Below the pieces are notes generated by a model. The model saw only the letters and a list, made by a program, of their open reading frames with translations. It searched no databases and had not been told where the DNA came from. A stretch of DNA of 64,000 bases from an uncultured Eubacteriales bacterium. Its GTDB lineage: Bacteria > Bacillota > Clostridia > Lachnospirales > Lachnospiraceae. Every line of letters begins with the position of its first letter. Position 1 is the first letter of the stretch. The stretch lies in contig OMWY01000001.1 in the NCBI GenBank assembly GCA_900314885.1, positions 248,001 to 312,000 of the forward strand. The letters run 5' to 3'. Below, piece by piece: positions 1 to 9,710 of this stretch. The position numbers and the translations under genes are program-made.

Positions 1-1
1 G

Positions 2-847
2 CACACTTACTGTCAGGCCTTCGCGATATATGGTCTCGCGGCGTATTATGAGATAACGAAGGATCCCGAAGTCCTTAAGCTCGCGCTTGACTTATACCAT
101 ACAATAGAGGATAAATGTCGCGACGAGGGCGGGTACCTTGAGGCTTTTAATATCGATTTTTCGCCTGTTTCGAACGAAAAGTTATCGGAAAACGGAGTTG
201 AGGCGACCCGCACCATGAATACCCTCCTTCATGTATATGAAGGATACGCGGAATTATTGCGTGTTTCGGGGAGCGAAGAAATAAAGAAAAATATCAGGGA
301 AATAATTGATATTTTTACAGAGAAAATGTTTAATCCGGAAAGACACAGATTAGAGGTTTTCTTCGACCACGATTATAATTCTCTGATAGACTTAATTTCT
401 TACGGCCACGATATAGAATCCGCCTGGCTCCTTGAATGGGGCGCTGAGGTTTTAGGCGATAAGGACTATATCGAGAAAACCCGTAAAATGACCTCAGTCC
501 TTACAAAAAATATTTACGATACCGCCTTTGACGGCCATTCGCTTCCTCAGGAATGCGAAAGAGGCGTCGTAAATACTGACAGAGTCTGGTGGGTTCAGGC
601 AGAGGCTGTAAACGGATTCCTAAATGGCTATGAAAAAGAAAATAACGAGGAATACTTAAAAGCCGCGGGAGCTGAATTTAATTATATTATGGCCTACATG
701 ATCGATTCACGTAAAGGCTCCGAGTGGTTCTGGTTACTCGACAAGGATAATAAGCCTTACGAAACAAAGCCTATCGTGGAACCATGGAAATGTCCTTATC
801 ATAACGGAAGGATGCTTTTTAGAATTTTGGAGGATAAAAATCTATGA
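2..847 (+). CDS. Cellobiose 2-epimerase, N-terminus outside window (partial)
   Basis: The reading frame is open from base 2 and ends with TGA at 845-847, giving 281 visible residues of a family that usually has about 390-410, so the N-terminal third lies outside the window. Motifs typical of the AGE/cellobiose 2-epimerase (alpha/alpha)6 barrel are visible: HTYCQAF at the start, [11 protein letters not shown] around residues 70-80, WWVQAEA, and a C-terminal PYHNGRM carrying a catalytic-type His. The enzyme epimerises beta-1,4-linked disaccharides such as mannobiose to mannosyl-glucose in the cytoplasm. The next gene, a mannosylglucose phosphorylase, starts inside its stop codon (ATGA overlap), which fits this substrate. 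An N-acylglucosamine epimerase is the alternative, but the motifs and context favour the cellobiose type. Confidence 0.9.
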   Translation, partial: HTYCQAFAIYGLAAYYEITKDPEVLKLALDLYHTIEDKCRDEGGYLEAFNIDFSPVSNEKLSENGVEATRTMNTLLHVYEGYAELLRVSGSEEIKKNIREIIDIFTEKMFNPERHRLEVFFDHDYNSLIDLISYGHDIESAWLLEWGAEVLGDKDYIEKTRKMTSVLTKNIYDTAFDGHSLPQECERGVVNTDRVWWVQAEAVNGFLNGYEKENNEEYLKAAGAEFNYIMAYMIDSRKGSEWFWLLDKDNKPYETKPIVEPWKCPYHNGRMLFRILEDKNL

Positions 848-2028
848 AAATGGGACTTCATCCGAATTATTATATTGAGAAAGAAAAACAGGAGAAACTG
901 ATAGAGAGGAATAATAATAAGTCCGATTTTTATAACGGAATCTTTGACCGCTATGAAAATCCTGTCCTTACCCGCGACTTTGTACCGGTAGAGTGGCGCT
1001 ATGACCTAAATCCTGAAACGAATCCTTATTTTGAGGAGAGGCTTGGAATTAACGCTGTATTTAATCCCGGCGCCATTTACTTAAACGGTAAATTTTACCT
1101 TGTGGCGAGAGTTGAGGGAGCGGACAGAAAATCATTTTTCGCTGTGGCTGAGAGTGATACCGGAGTGGACCATTTTCGCTTCTGGGATAAGCCAATCGAG
1201 CTTCCCGATACCTGCCCTGATGAGACGAATGTCTACGATATGCGACTCACCAAGCACGAGGACAGATGGATTTACGGGGTATTCTGCTCTGAGAGCAAGG
1301 ACAAGAAGAACGCTGACCTGTCGGCGGCTGTAGCTGAGGCGGGAATCGTGAGAACCAAGGACCTTAAGAACTGGGAGAGGCTTCCGAACCTTAAGACTCT
1401 TCACTCACCTCAGCAGCGTAACTGCTCCCTTCATCCTGAATTTGTAAACGGCAAGTACGCCTTCTATACCCGCCCTATGGATGACTTCATAGATACCGGA
1501 TCTGGGTCGGGAATAGGCTTTGGCCTTTGCGATGATATAGAGCACGCTGTCATAGATGAAGAGAAAATGACCAGCATCAGGCGCTACCACACGATTACCG
1601 AGAGTAAAAACGGTGAGGGTGCCGTGCCTATTAAGACAGATAAGGGTTGGATTCATATAGCCCACGGCGTCAGAAATACGGCGGCCGGCCTTCGCTACGT
1701 AATCTATGCCTTCGCGACCGATCTTAAGGATCCGTCAAAGGTCATCGCCGAGCCGGGCGGTCTTCTTATTGGACCTCGCGAGGGAGAGAGAGTCGGAGAT
1801 GTTTCAAACGTCGTATTTACAAATGGAGCGATTGAAACAGAGGACGGCAGGATATTTATCTACTACGCGTCAAGCGACACGAGGACGCATGTCGCGACGA
1901 CTACGGTTGAGAGACTCATAGATTATGTATTTAACGCGCCGCGCGACCCATACCGCTCAAATCTTTGCGTAAAGCAGAGAGTAGAACTTATCGAGAAGAA
2001 CAGGGCCTATCTTGATTCTTTGAAATGA
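844..2028 (+). CDS. GH130 4-O-beta-D-mannosyl-D-glucose phosphorylase
   Basis: This 394-aa cytoplasmic protein has the five-bladed GH130 propeller pattern of the mannosylglucose phosphorylase subgroup (GH130_1). The VYDMRL motif at residues 130-135 contains Asp132, the expected proton-donor aspartate, and the basic residues in RNCSLHPEF fit phosphate binding. The family splits mannosyl-beta-1,4-glucose with phosphate into mannose 1-phosphate and glucose. It overlaps the epimerase stop codon by four bases, so it is co-transcribed and probably translationally coupled; the epimerase would supply its substrate. A second GH130 gene follows 36 bases later. The length is normal and no defect is seen. 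Confidence 0.92.
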   Translation: MKMGLHPNYYIEKEKQEKLIERNNNKSDFYNGIFDRYENPVLTRDFVPVEWRYDLNPETNPYFEERLGINAVFNPGAIYLNGKFYLVARVEGADRKSFFAVAESDTGVDHFRFWDKPIELPDTCPDETNVYDMRLTKHEDRWIYGVFCSESKDKKNADLSAAVAEAGIVRTKDLKNWERLPNLKTLHSPQQRNCSLHPEFVNGKYAFYTRPMDDFIDTGSGSGIGFGLCDDIEHAVIDEEKMTSIRRYHTITESKNGEGAVPIKTDKGWIHIAHGVRNTAAGLRYVIYAFATDLKDPSKVIAEPGGLLIGPREGERVGDVSNVVFTNGAIETEDGRIFIYYASSDTRTHVATTTVERLIDYVFNAPRDPYRSNLCVKQRVELIEKNRAYLDSLK

Positions 2029-2064
2029 AGTGACGTAACATTTTAACCAAAGGAGCTTAATGCA

Positions 2065-3087
2065 ATGAGTAAAGTAAAAATATTAGCGGATCCTGTAGCG
2101 AACATCCCATGGGAGGATAAGCCCGAGGGACTTAAGAACGCGCCTGTATGGAGATATTCGAAAAATCCAATAATAGGCAGAAATCCCATAGAAGGTGTCG
2201 CGAGAATATTTAACAGCGCAGTGGTACCATATAAGGGCGAATTTATCGGAGTTTTCCGTGGGGAGCAGACAAACGGAATTCCCTATATTTACCTTGGAAG
2301 AAGCCATGACGCTATAAACTGGGAATTTGACAAGGAGAAGATTCCCTTTGAAAATGAGAAGGGCGAGCCATTTATGCCGGTATACGCATACGATCCGAGA
2401 CTGGTTAAGGTAGAGGACACATACTACATTATCTGGTGCCAGGATTTCTTCGGGGCGGCTATAGGAATAGCGAAGACGACGGATTTTAAGAAATTCGTAA
2501 GGCTTGAGAATCCTTTCCTACCATTTAACAGGAACGCGGTCCTTTTCCCGAGGAAAATAAACGGAAACTTCATGATGCTCTCAAGACCATCAGATTCAGG
2601 CCACACGCCGTTTGGCGATATATTTATATCTGAAAGCCCTGACATGGTTTATTGGGGCAAGCACAGACACCTCATGAGCCGCGGCAAGGAGTGGTGGGAG
2701 TCACTTAAAATAGGCGGTGGCGCAGCTCCGATTGAGACCAGCGAAGGCTGGCTTCTCTTCTACCATGGAGTGTCAGGGACATGCAACGGATATGTATACT
2801 CCATCGGTGGCGCCATCCTTGATATAAATGAGCCTTCGAAGGTCCTCTATCGGTGTGAGACCTTCCTTCTCACGCCTGAGGAGGATTACGAAGAGCGGGG
2901 TTTCGTGCCGAACGTAACCTTCCCTTGCGCTACTCTTCATGATTCTGAGTCAGGCAGAATCGCCATTTACTACGGGTGCGCTGACAGCTACGTAGGCCTC
3001 GCCTTCACGACCGTCGATGAAGTCGTGGACTATATCAAGGCCCACAGCGTAACAAACGAAACAGACAGAGAGCTTGGGATAAGATAA
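2065..3087 (+). CDS. GH130 beta-1,4-mannooligosaccharide phosphorylase
   Basis: This 340-aa protein is a second GH130 phosphorylase, shorter than the first and closest in pattern to GH130_2 mannooligosaccharide phosphorylases. The YDPRL motif at residues 109-113 places the catalytic aspartate at 110, and the GGGAAPIETSEGWLLFYHG stretch is typical of the family. It would shorten beta-1,4-mannooligosaccharides by releasing mannose 1-phosphate, leaving mannobiose for the epimerase and the first phosphorylase. AAAGGAG sits upstream of the ATG, and a strong hairpin follows the stop, so this is probably the last gene of the mannan operon. The exact chain-length preference cannot be read from sequence. 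Confidence 0.9.
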   Translation: MSKVKILADPVANIPWEDKPEGLKNAPVWRYSKNPIIGRNPIEGVARIFNSAVVPYKGEFIGVFRGEQTNGIPYIYLGRSHDAINWEFDKEKIPFENEKGEPFMPVYAYDPRLVKVEDTYYIIWCQDFFGAAIGIAKTTDFKKFVRLENPFLPFNRNAVLFPRKINGNFMMLSRPSDSGHTPFGDIFISESPDMVYWGKHRHLMSRGKEWWESLKIGGGAAPIETSEGWLLFYHGVSGTCNGYVYSIGGAILDINEPSKVLYRCETFLLTPEEDYEERGFVPNVTFPCATLHDSESGRIAIYYGCADSYVGLAFTTVDEVVDYIKAHSVTNETDRELGIR

Positions 3088-3101
3088 GCTTTAGAATTTT
3101 T

Positions 3102-3125
3102 GCCCCCGGATAGCAATCCGGGGCA
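3102..3125 (+). terminator. Terminator of the mannan operon
   Basis: GCCCCCGGAT pairs with AATCCGGGGC around a 4-base loop, followed by a short T-rich stretch. It lies 15 bases after the stop of the second GH130 gene. Confidence 0.75.
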
Positions 3126-3210
3126 TTTTGCGTTGAAATAAACTCTGCTTTTGTAAAAAATGAATCGAGATTAGATAAAACATGAACATTAAGAAATATT
3201 AAGATTTTAC

Positions 3211-3240
3211 TTGACATTTTATGAACACTTTGTTTATACT
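3211..3240 (+). promoter_or_regulatory. Sigma-A promoter before the truncated MCP
   Basis: TTGACA at 3211-3216 and TATACT at 3235-3240 are separated by 18 bases. The promoter sits directly in front of chemotaxis-receptor coding sequence that has lost its start and sensor domain, so a deletion seems to have joined the leader to the HAMP end. Confidence 0.65.
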
Positions 3241-3257
3241 GTAACTATAGAGGCTCG

Positions 3258-4040
3258 GCATGCAATGTTGGATTTAAAGCCGGAGACCTTACGATTAACA
3301 AGTTAAAGGTAAGCTCGAAGGATGAGATAGGTAAAATGAGTACGGCGCTCAACGCCATGTACGCAAGCAATAAGCAGATGATTGGAAATATAGCTGATCA
3401 CGCCGAGAAGATGTCTACGTCGAGCGTAGAACTCGAGCAGGCTTCGGGAGAGCTCAACCAGAAGTTTGAGGACATTATGAAGTATATGTCCGATATAAAT
3501 GAGGCTACTACGTCCTCATCAGCCGCGACCGAAGAGGTAAACGCTTCTATAGAGGCCGCGAGAGCAGGCGAAGCAGGTAAGGGCTTCGCGGTTGTAGCAA
3601 GCGAGATTGGTAAGCTTGCCAACGAAACTTCAACAGCCGTTAAGAATATCCAGGACACGGTAAATGAGGTGCAGACAGCCTTCTCAGATCTGTCCGGGAA
3701 TTCGAAGGACCTTCTCTCATTTGTTACCGATACCGTAATGCCGGATTATGGAACATTTACAGAGACAGCGAGCCAGTATGGCAAGGATGCTGAATATTTC
3801 GCAAGCATATCGGAGAAGGTTGCCGAGATGTCCGGAAATGTCGAGGAAATCATGCGTCAGGTATCCCTTGCTATCCAGAATATAGCTGAGTCTTCTCAGG
3901 ATACCGCAAACATCAGCTCTAATGTCCTTAACTCCGTTGAGGAGGTTTCGGGTACAGTTAGTCAGGTATCCGATATGTCTCACGAGCAGCAGGTAATCGC
4001 TGATGATCTTGATTCCGTTGTAAAGAAATTTAAACTGTAA
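3258..4040 (+). pseudogene. Methyl-accepting chemotaxis protein, 5'-truncated with internal deletion
   Basis: The frame encodes the end of a HAMP domain ([20 protein letters not shown]) and then a receptor signalling domain with the hairpin-tip motif [16 protein letters not shown]. Sensor domain and transmembrane segments are absent, and the first ATG in frame (3336) lies inside the HAMP-derived helix. The signalling domain is also too short: TEEVNAS runs straight into [12 protein letters not shown], whereas family members have roughly 70-100 residues between an early NAS and the [13 protein letters not shown] motif. The likely event is an in-frame deletion between the two copies of the NAS-coding sequence. 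A promoter remains upstream. I infer a nonfunctional receptor; a short soluble signalling protein starting at 3336 is possible but lacks a clear ribosome binding site. Confidence 0.8.
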
Positions 4041-4055
4041 ACTGACAGTTCAATT

Positions 4056-4084
4056 GAAGAGCCGTGGTAAGTTCACGGCTCTTC
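4056..4084 (+). terminator. Stem-loop after the MCP remnant
   Basis: GAAGAGCCGTG pairs perfectly with CACGGCTCTTC around a 7-base loop. No T-tract follows, so termination is not certain. Confidence 0.5.
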
Positions 4085-4140
4085 GCATAAGTCCTTGATT
4101 TAACATGAGAGTCAAAAGTTAAAAGAAGAGGAGGCAGGAT

Positions 4141-7100
4141 ATGAACGACAACAAGGTTAAACATATAATATATCAGATTCTGCTTACCGTTATCTGTGTT
4201 TTTATAAATGTCGCGGGAGGCCGTCTTTCGGTAGTTTTGGGACTTCCACTCTGGCTTGACTCAGTAGGCACGATTTTAGCCGGCTATACCATGGGACCCG
4301 TATGCGCTGCCCTTATTGGCGCCGCAAGCAATGTTCTCACAGGTATCCTCTTTAATTCTCTTGTGGTAGCATACGCGATAGCGAGTGTAGCTATCGGCGC
4401 TATAGCAGGGGTCGCTGCCGAGAAGAAGGCCTTCGAGTCATTCTTCAGCTCAATGACTGTTGCTTCTATACTTACCTTTGTGGCTATGGGCATTTCCATC
4501 CCGTTAAACATACTTACAAGAGATGGATATACAGGCAACATATGGGGCGATGCCACTATAGATTATCTGGCAGAACGTGGCGTTGGGATTCTTAGATACC
4601 CAATAGGTCAGTACTGCCTTGAGTTTCTTGATAAGACAGTCAGCGTGCTTATAGTTTACGCGGTTATTAAGTTTGTGAGAACAATCAGGGGGAGAATGCC
4701 TGCGGAACGGGCCAAAAAAGACAGCATTAAGTCAGGCATTGCCCTTATATTGTTTATTACGCTTTTTTCCGTAAATGTAACGACTGCCTTCGCGGCTCCT
4801 CCAAATCGCGATAAATTAGCTGATGATTCTGCCGAATACGGCTCATATACCCAGACCATTTACAATGGAACAAACGGCCTCTCATGCGGCGAGGCAAATG
4901 ATGTCGCGTCTACAAATGATGGCGCCATCTGGGTCGGAACCTATGCCGGACTCTACCGTTACAACGGCCAGCAGTTTGAATATATGAGCTCTTATGACTC
5001 CGTAAAAAACGTCAACTGTCTCTATACCGATTCCGAAGGAAGGTTATGGATAGGTACCAATGACAGCGGACTTTCAATATGCATAAATGGTAAAATAACA
5101 AACGTAATTAAAACATCGGACGGTCTTCCTTCTGATTCTGTCAGAAGTATAGGAGGCGGTGAAGAAGGATATTATCTTGTGGGCACGACAAATGGCCTTT
5201 CTCTTGTTTCCTTGTCCGGAGGTCTCCACCTGGTAAAGGCGTATTCCGATATAAAGAGCGTCATTAAGGTTGACGCGGACAGAGAGGGACATGCGGCAGT
5301 ACTTACTTCCGACGGAACCGTTTATTTTATGAGCGGTCTTGACATTGTCTCATCATTTTCAAGTAAAAACGGGCAATACTCGAGCCTTGCCTTCTCAGAA
5401 GATGGTTCAGTCTATATCGGAACCAATAATGACACAATAGATATATATAAGGTTTCAGATGATACCGCGACTCTTACGAAAACCCTGTCTACAGTTAACT
5501 TAGGGCAGATAAATGATATTTATTTCAGAGCGAGACAGGGATATACCTTTGTATGCGGTGATGGTGGAGTCGGATATTTTGATGAAAATAATGAATTTAC
5601 CACCCTTAATGTAGGCACATTCGGAAATTCTGTTGATAATATGACCATGGATTACCAACAGAATCTCTGGTTCGCTTCATCGAGGATGGGCCTTCTTAAG
5701 ATGACTCCTTTTTGCGTAACGGATATGTTTGTCGAGGCAGGCGTCGAACCAAGAGTCGTCAATACCGTCGCGGAATGGGGAGATAATGAATATTACTGTG
5801 GGGCTGATAACGGGCTCGTAATAATAGACGGCAAAAATTCAGCGGAAATAAAAAATAATCTCACAAGTGAATTTGACGGAATCAGGATAAGATGCATTAT
5901 TTCGGATGATAACGGGAATCTATATATTTGCACGGACGGAAATGGAATCACAAAGATTTCAGAAGCCGGAAAAGAGACGACATTTACCGATGCGGACGGA
6001 TTATTCGGAAATAAAGTGAGAACCGCAATTAAGTATTCGGGCGGAATTGCTGCCGGTGGCGCGGGTGGAATTACAATATTTGATAAGTCCGGTAATATAA
6101 ATACGGTGAAGACCGAAGAAGGAACCGCAAGAGTTCTCTGCCTGGCCGCTGACAGCGATGGAACCATATTCGCGGGTACTGATGGCGATGGTATAGCCGT
6201 AGTAAAAGACGGTGAAATTACTGACTGGTACACTACGGAAGACGGACTTTCGTCAAATATTATTTTAAAGCTTCCGACAAATTCGGATGGCGATTTATTT
6301 GTGGTTACAAGTAATGGAATATGCCTTATGACCGTGGAGAAGAAATTCACATACATTAATGAATTTCCGTATCCGAATAATTATGATATCAATTTCGCTC
6401 AAAACGGCAAGGCCTTTGTTACGGGAAGCGCGGGAATTTATGTTGTTGATACGGAGTCACTCCGTCTCAATGAAGAAGATATGAAGACAGAGCTTCTTGA
6501 TTCCGAATGGGGCGTGACGACGGGAATTACCGCGAACGCATGTAATTTTGCCGATGATGAGAGTAATTATTATATTTCAACCAACGAGGGCCTTTATAAG
6601 CTAAATACGAGAAATTATGACAGCGATTTTGTCACCTGCCGTATGGATATAAAAAATGTAAGGGTTGACGGGGTAGAATATAATATAGAGAGCGGAGTGC
6701 CATTTACTATCGGCCGTGACGCGAAGACACTTGCCTTTACTCCTGAGGTTATTAACTATACGGCAAGACAGCCTTATATCAGATATAAGCTTGATGGCTA
6801 TGACAGCGATTTTACGGAGGTTCCTCTCTCTGAATTGGGCGAAATAACCTATTCGAATCTGAAGTCGGGAGAATATATATTTACTCTTTCGGTTCTTGAC
6901 AGTAAAAAGCAGAGAGTAACCGAGCAGATAAAAAATGTATTTATAAAAGAAAACGCCCTCTACGATCACGATTATTTCTTCGGATATTTCTTCGGAGTGG
7001 TAGCGGGCTCCATAGCCTGGTTTACCTGGCTTATTTTCAGAACCCAGATAAGCAGGACACTGAACGCCGCGAGGGAACAGGTCCGCATGGGAAATGAAAC

Positions 7101-7701
7101 CATTATGACCATAGCGAGGACCCTAGACGCGAGGGATACCAACACCAGCATGCACTCTGAGCGAGTATCTGAATATTCTGTTATGATCGCGAGGAAGATG
7201 GGTTTTTCGGAAGCGGAATGCGAGAATTTGCGGAAGGCTGCCCTACTTCATGATATCGGGAAAATAGGTATTCCTGATTCGATATTAAATAAGCCGTTCA
7301 GGCTTACCGATGAAGAGTACGCTATCATGAAAACCCATGTCACAAAAGGCGCTGAAATACTTAAGAATATCACCGGCATTGACCACGTGGTCGAGGGCGC
7401 CCTATATCACCATGAACGCTACGACGGTAAGGGATACGCTAGCGGCCTTAAGGGAAAGGAAATTCCTCTCTACGGCAGAATTATTTGTGTGGCGGATGCC
7501 TTTGACGCCATGACGGCGAACCGTGTATACAGAAAGCAGCTTGATATTGATTATGTCCTTGAAGAGCTCGTAAGATGCAGCGGAACCCAGTTCGACCCTG
7601 AGATAGCAGATATTATGATTTCCCTTGTCGTAAATGGCGAGGTCGACGTAGAAGAGCTGTATCATCGCAAGGAACAGGAGCGGAAAGAGAGGGACAAATG
7701 A
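4141..7701 (+). CDS. Membrane sensor: ECF-S-like domain, beta-propeller, Y_Y_Y and HD-GYP
   Basis: This is a 1186-aa multidomain protein with AGGAGG before the ATG. Residues 1-180 form a multi-helix membrane domain resembling ECF transporter S components (LPLWLDSVGTILAGYTMGPVCAALIGAASN). A further membrane segment at about 197-219 precedes an extracytoplasmic two-component-regulator-type propeller (about 237-833, with repeats such as IWVGTYAGLYRYNG and LWIGTNDSGLSI) and a Y_Y_Y-like Ig domain (about 837-935). A transmembrane helix at about 944-965 leads to a C-terminal HD-GYP domain with LLHDIGKIGIPD (HD near 1036) and HHERYDGKGY (near 1089). The metal-binding and GYP residues look intact, so c-di-GMP phosphodiesterase activity is expected. 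Its stop overlaps a BMP-type binding protein gene by four bases, which suggests that ligand sensing is coupled to c-di-GMP breakdown. The ligand is unknown. Confidence 0.85.
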   Translation: MNDNKVKHIIYQILLTVICVFINVAGGRLSVVLGLPLWLDSVGTILAGYTMGPVCAALIGAASNVLTGILFNSLVVAYAIASVAIGAIAGVAAEKKAFESFFSSMTVASILTFVAMGISIPLNILTRDGYTGNIWGDATIDYLAERGVGILRYPIGQYCLEFLDKTVSVLIVYAVIKFVRTIRGRMPAERAKKDSIKSGIALILFITLFSVNVTTAFAAPPNRDKLADDSAEYGSYTQTIYNGTNGLSCGEANDVASTNDGAIWVGTYAGLYRYNGQQFEYMSSYDSVKNVNCLYTDSEGRLWIGTNDSGLSICINGKITNVIKTSDGLPSDSVRSIGGGEEGYYLVGTTNGLSLVSLSGGLHLVKAYSDIKSVIKVDADREGHAAVLTSDGTVYFMSGLDIVSSFSSKNGQYSSLAFSEDGSVYIGTNNDTIDIYKVSDDTATLTKTLSTVNLGQINDIYFRARQGYTFVCGDGGVGYFDENNEFTTLNVGTFGNSVDNMTMDYQQNLWFASSRMGLLKMTPFCVTDMFVEAGVEPRVVNTVAEWGDNEYYCGADNGLVIIDGKNSAEIKNNLTSEFDGIRIRCIISDDNGNLYICTDGNGITKISEAGKETTFTDADGLFGNKVRTAIKYSGGIAAGGAGGITIFDKSGNINTVKTEEGTARVLCLAADSDGTIFAGTDGDGIAVVKDGEITDWYTTEDGLSSNIILKLPTNSDGDLFVVTSNGICLMTVEKKFTYINEFPYPNNYDINFAQNGKAFVTGSAGIYVVDTESLRLNEEDMKTELLDSEWGVTTGITANACNFADDESNYYISTNEGLYKLNTRNYDSDFVTCRMDIKNVRVDGVEYNIESGVPFTIGRDAKTLAFTPEVINYTARQPYIRYKLDGYDSDFTEVPLSELGEITYSNLKSGEYIFTLSVLDSKKQRVTEQIKNVFIKENALYDHDYFFGYFFGVVAGSIAWFTWLIFRTQISRTLNAAREQVRMGNETIMTIARTLDARDTNTSMHSERVSEYSVMIARKMGFSEAECENLRKAALLHDIGKIGIPDSILNKPFRLTDEEYAIMKTHVTKGAEILKNITGIDHVVEGALYHHERYDGKGYASGLKGKEIPLYGRIICVADAFDAMTANRVYRKQLDIDYVLEELVRCSGTQFDPEIADIMISLVVNGEVDVEELYHRKEQERKERDK

Positions 7702-8900
7702 AAGATATATCAAAGTATATCGTAACAATAGTTACTCTTGCCCTGCTTGTTCTCTTAGTCTACGGCCTGAACGGTTCAGCGAATGCCGACACTGACTTAG
7801 AGAGTGTCACGGTCGGATTTATATACGACGGTGATGCCGCGACCCCATATACCGCGAACTTCGAGAGGGCTGAAAATGAGCTTAAAGCGGAATATGGCGA
7901 TAAGGTTACGATAAAATCGATAAATAATGTTCCGACAGAGAACAGCGAGGAGTCTATAGAAAGCCTCGCTAAGGACGGTTGCGATATAATATTTACAAAC
8001 AGCTTCGGTTTCGGAACTGTCGCGAAAAAGGTTGCTGAGAAGTATCCGAAGATTCAGTTCTGCCAGGCTACGTGCGCTAACGCGAATGAGGCGCCGGTAT
8101 TAAATAATTACCACACATTTATGGGGGAAATATATGAAGGAAGATATATTTCAGGCGTAGTCGGTGGCATGAAATTAAAGGAGCTCGTTGACGCGGGAAC
8201 AATTACTGAAGATGAGGCGGTCGTTGGTTATGTCGGAGCATATCCTTACGCCGAGGTAATTTCCGGGTATACTGCATTTTTCCTTGGGGTCCGTTCCGTA
8301 ATGCCTGACGCGGTAATGAAGGTTAAATACGCTAATACGTGGACTGATTATAATACCGAAAAAAAACTCGCTACGGAATTAATCGATGAGGGCTGTGTAC
8401 TCATTTCCCAGCACTCGGATACCATCGGTCCTGCGGTCGCCTGCGAAGAAGCAAGCGCAAAGGGGACAACGGTATTTCATGTGGGCTACAATCAGAGCAT
8501 GATAGGCGTGGCTCCGACCACCTCCTTAGTCAGCTGCAGGATAAACTGGAATCCATATATAGTCGGTGCTGTCGGCGCTGTCATGAATGGTGAAAATATA
8601 GAAGAGGCAGTCAAGGGACACGTCCATGGCAATGATATAGGCGCGGGATTCGAAAGTGACTGGGTTCAGCTGCTTGAAGTAAATGACGCTATTACGGGAT
8701 CGGAGGTCTCAAATAAGGCCGACGATCTTATAAAGCAGTTTAAGACGGGTGGCATCGATGTATTTAAGGGAAATTATTTGGGAGTCGATCCCGATGATCC
8801 GTCTGATACAATCGATCTTACAAACGGCTATATGGAAAATGCTGCGACATCCGCTCCACAGTTTCACTATGTACTTAAGGACGTTATTCAAATTGAATAA
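7698..8900 (+). CDS. BMP/PnrA-like substrate-binding protein
   Basis: This 400-aa protein belongs to the basic membrane protein (BMP, PnrA-like) family, which binds purine nucleosides in characterised members. Recognisable stretches include VGFIYDGD near the mature N-terminus, FGFGTVAKKVAEKYP, GVVGGMKL, and QHSDTIGPAVACEEA. Residues 9-28 form one hydrophobic segment, but the usual lipobox cysteine is absent (YGLNGSANADT), so it is probably released by signal peptidase or held by an uncleaved anchor. It overlaps the HD-GYP sensor gene by four bases, and no ABC permease or ATPase is adjacent. A sensory role feeding ligand to the preceding protein is therefore more likely than transport; this is inference. 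Confidence 0.85.
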   Translation: MKDISKYIVTIVTLALLVLLVYGLNGSANADTDLESVTVGFIYDGDAATPYTANFERAENELKAEYGDKVTIKSINNVPTENSEESIESLAKDGCDIIFTNSFGFGTVAKKVAEKYPKIQFCQATCANANEAPVLNNYHTFMGEIYEGRYISGVVGGMKLKELVDAGTITEDEAVVGYVGAYPYAEVISGYTAFFLGVRSVMPDAVMKVKYANTWTDYNTEKKLATELIDEGCVLISQHSDTIGPAVACEEASAKGTTVFHVGYNQSMIGVAPTTSLVSCRINWNPYIVGAVGAVMNGENIEEAVKGHVHGNDIGAGFESDWVQLLEVNDAITGSEVSNKADDLIKQFKTGGIDVFKGNYLGVDPDDPSDTIDLTNGYMENAATSAPQFHYVLKDVIQIE

Positions 8901-8927
8901 ACCTGAAAATAAGATAAGAAGGAAAAT

Positions 8928-9681
8928 ATAATACAATTTACAAATGTTATTTACATTACAACCGGAGGTTTTCTTTCAACCAGCGTTAAAAACGCCCTTG
9001 AAAAAGAAAATATTATGGTGTCTGAAATAATGCCCGATATTGATGTATTAAAATCAATGAAGGATGAATCAGACATAATAGTTATGTTCCTTACCGATGA
9101 GGAAGCGTACAGCACATCATTTTTTATTTATCTGAAGGATGTATGCTATAATAAAAAGGACCTCTTTGTCTTAGGTTCCCCTGTACAGATAAGGGAACTT
9201 GAGAAGTATATTCCTAAGGATGCCATTGCGATGGAATTTGAGAGGCCATTTAATTCAAAGGATGTCGCGCTTGCTATAAATATGTTAAATTCGACCGACA
9301 GGGCTGACGGTAAAATGCGAGAAATTCTTATTATTGATGATGACCCTGTTTACCTTAAGGCCATAAAAAAATATATTGTCTGATACATACTCCGTTAAGG
9401 CCGCGAACAGTGGTATGGATGGTATCGCGTATATTTCAAAGCACAGGCCTGACTTGGTCCTTCTCGATTATGAGATGCCGGTAGTTAACGGTGATACGGT
9501 AATAAAAATGTTTGATGAGAATGAGGACACCAGGGATATCCCTGTTATATTCCTTACGGGAAAAGATGACAGAGACACTGTAATGAAGCTGCTAGAATTA
9601 AAACCGGCGGGATATCTGCTTAAAATGCAAAGTGGGGCGGAAATTCATAAGTACGTGGATGAATTCTTTAAAAAGAACTGA
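8928..9681 (+). pseudogene. Response regulator with lost start codon and frameshift
   Basis: The full frame encodes an N-terminal receiver-like domain (TNVIYITTGGFL onward) and a C-terminal receiver domain with ILIIDDDP, the phospho-acceptor stretch LVLLDYEMP, a conserved T and K. Two defects are visible. The position expected for the start, 6-9 bases after AAGAAGGA, reads ATA ATA instead of ATG. At about 9370-9376 an extra base after the A-run turns KKYL-SDTYSV into KKYIV-stop. A TTG at 9376 could start a single receiver domain in the downstream frame. The gene lies between the BMP protein and the hybrid kinase and probably once acted with them. One base in an A-run could be a sequencing error, but the start loss is independent. 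Confidence 0.75.
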
Positions 9682-9710
9682 CCGGTATAGCGGCTAAAGG
9701 AGATTAGGCC

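Noticed and set aside
5793..6356. 187-codon open frame on the minus strand
   Set aside because: It lies inside the propeller of the HD-GYP sensor, has no ribosome binding site and shows a Ser/Pro/Ile-rich composition typical of an antisense shadow.
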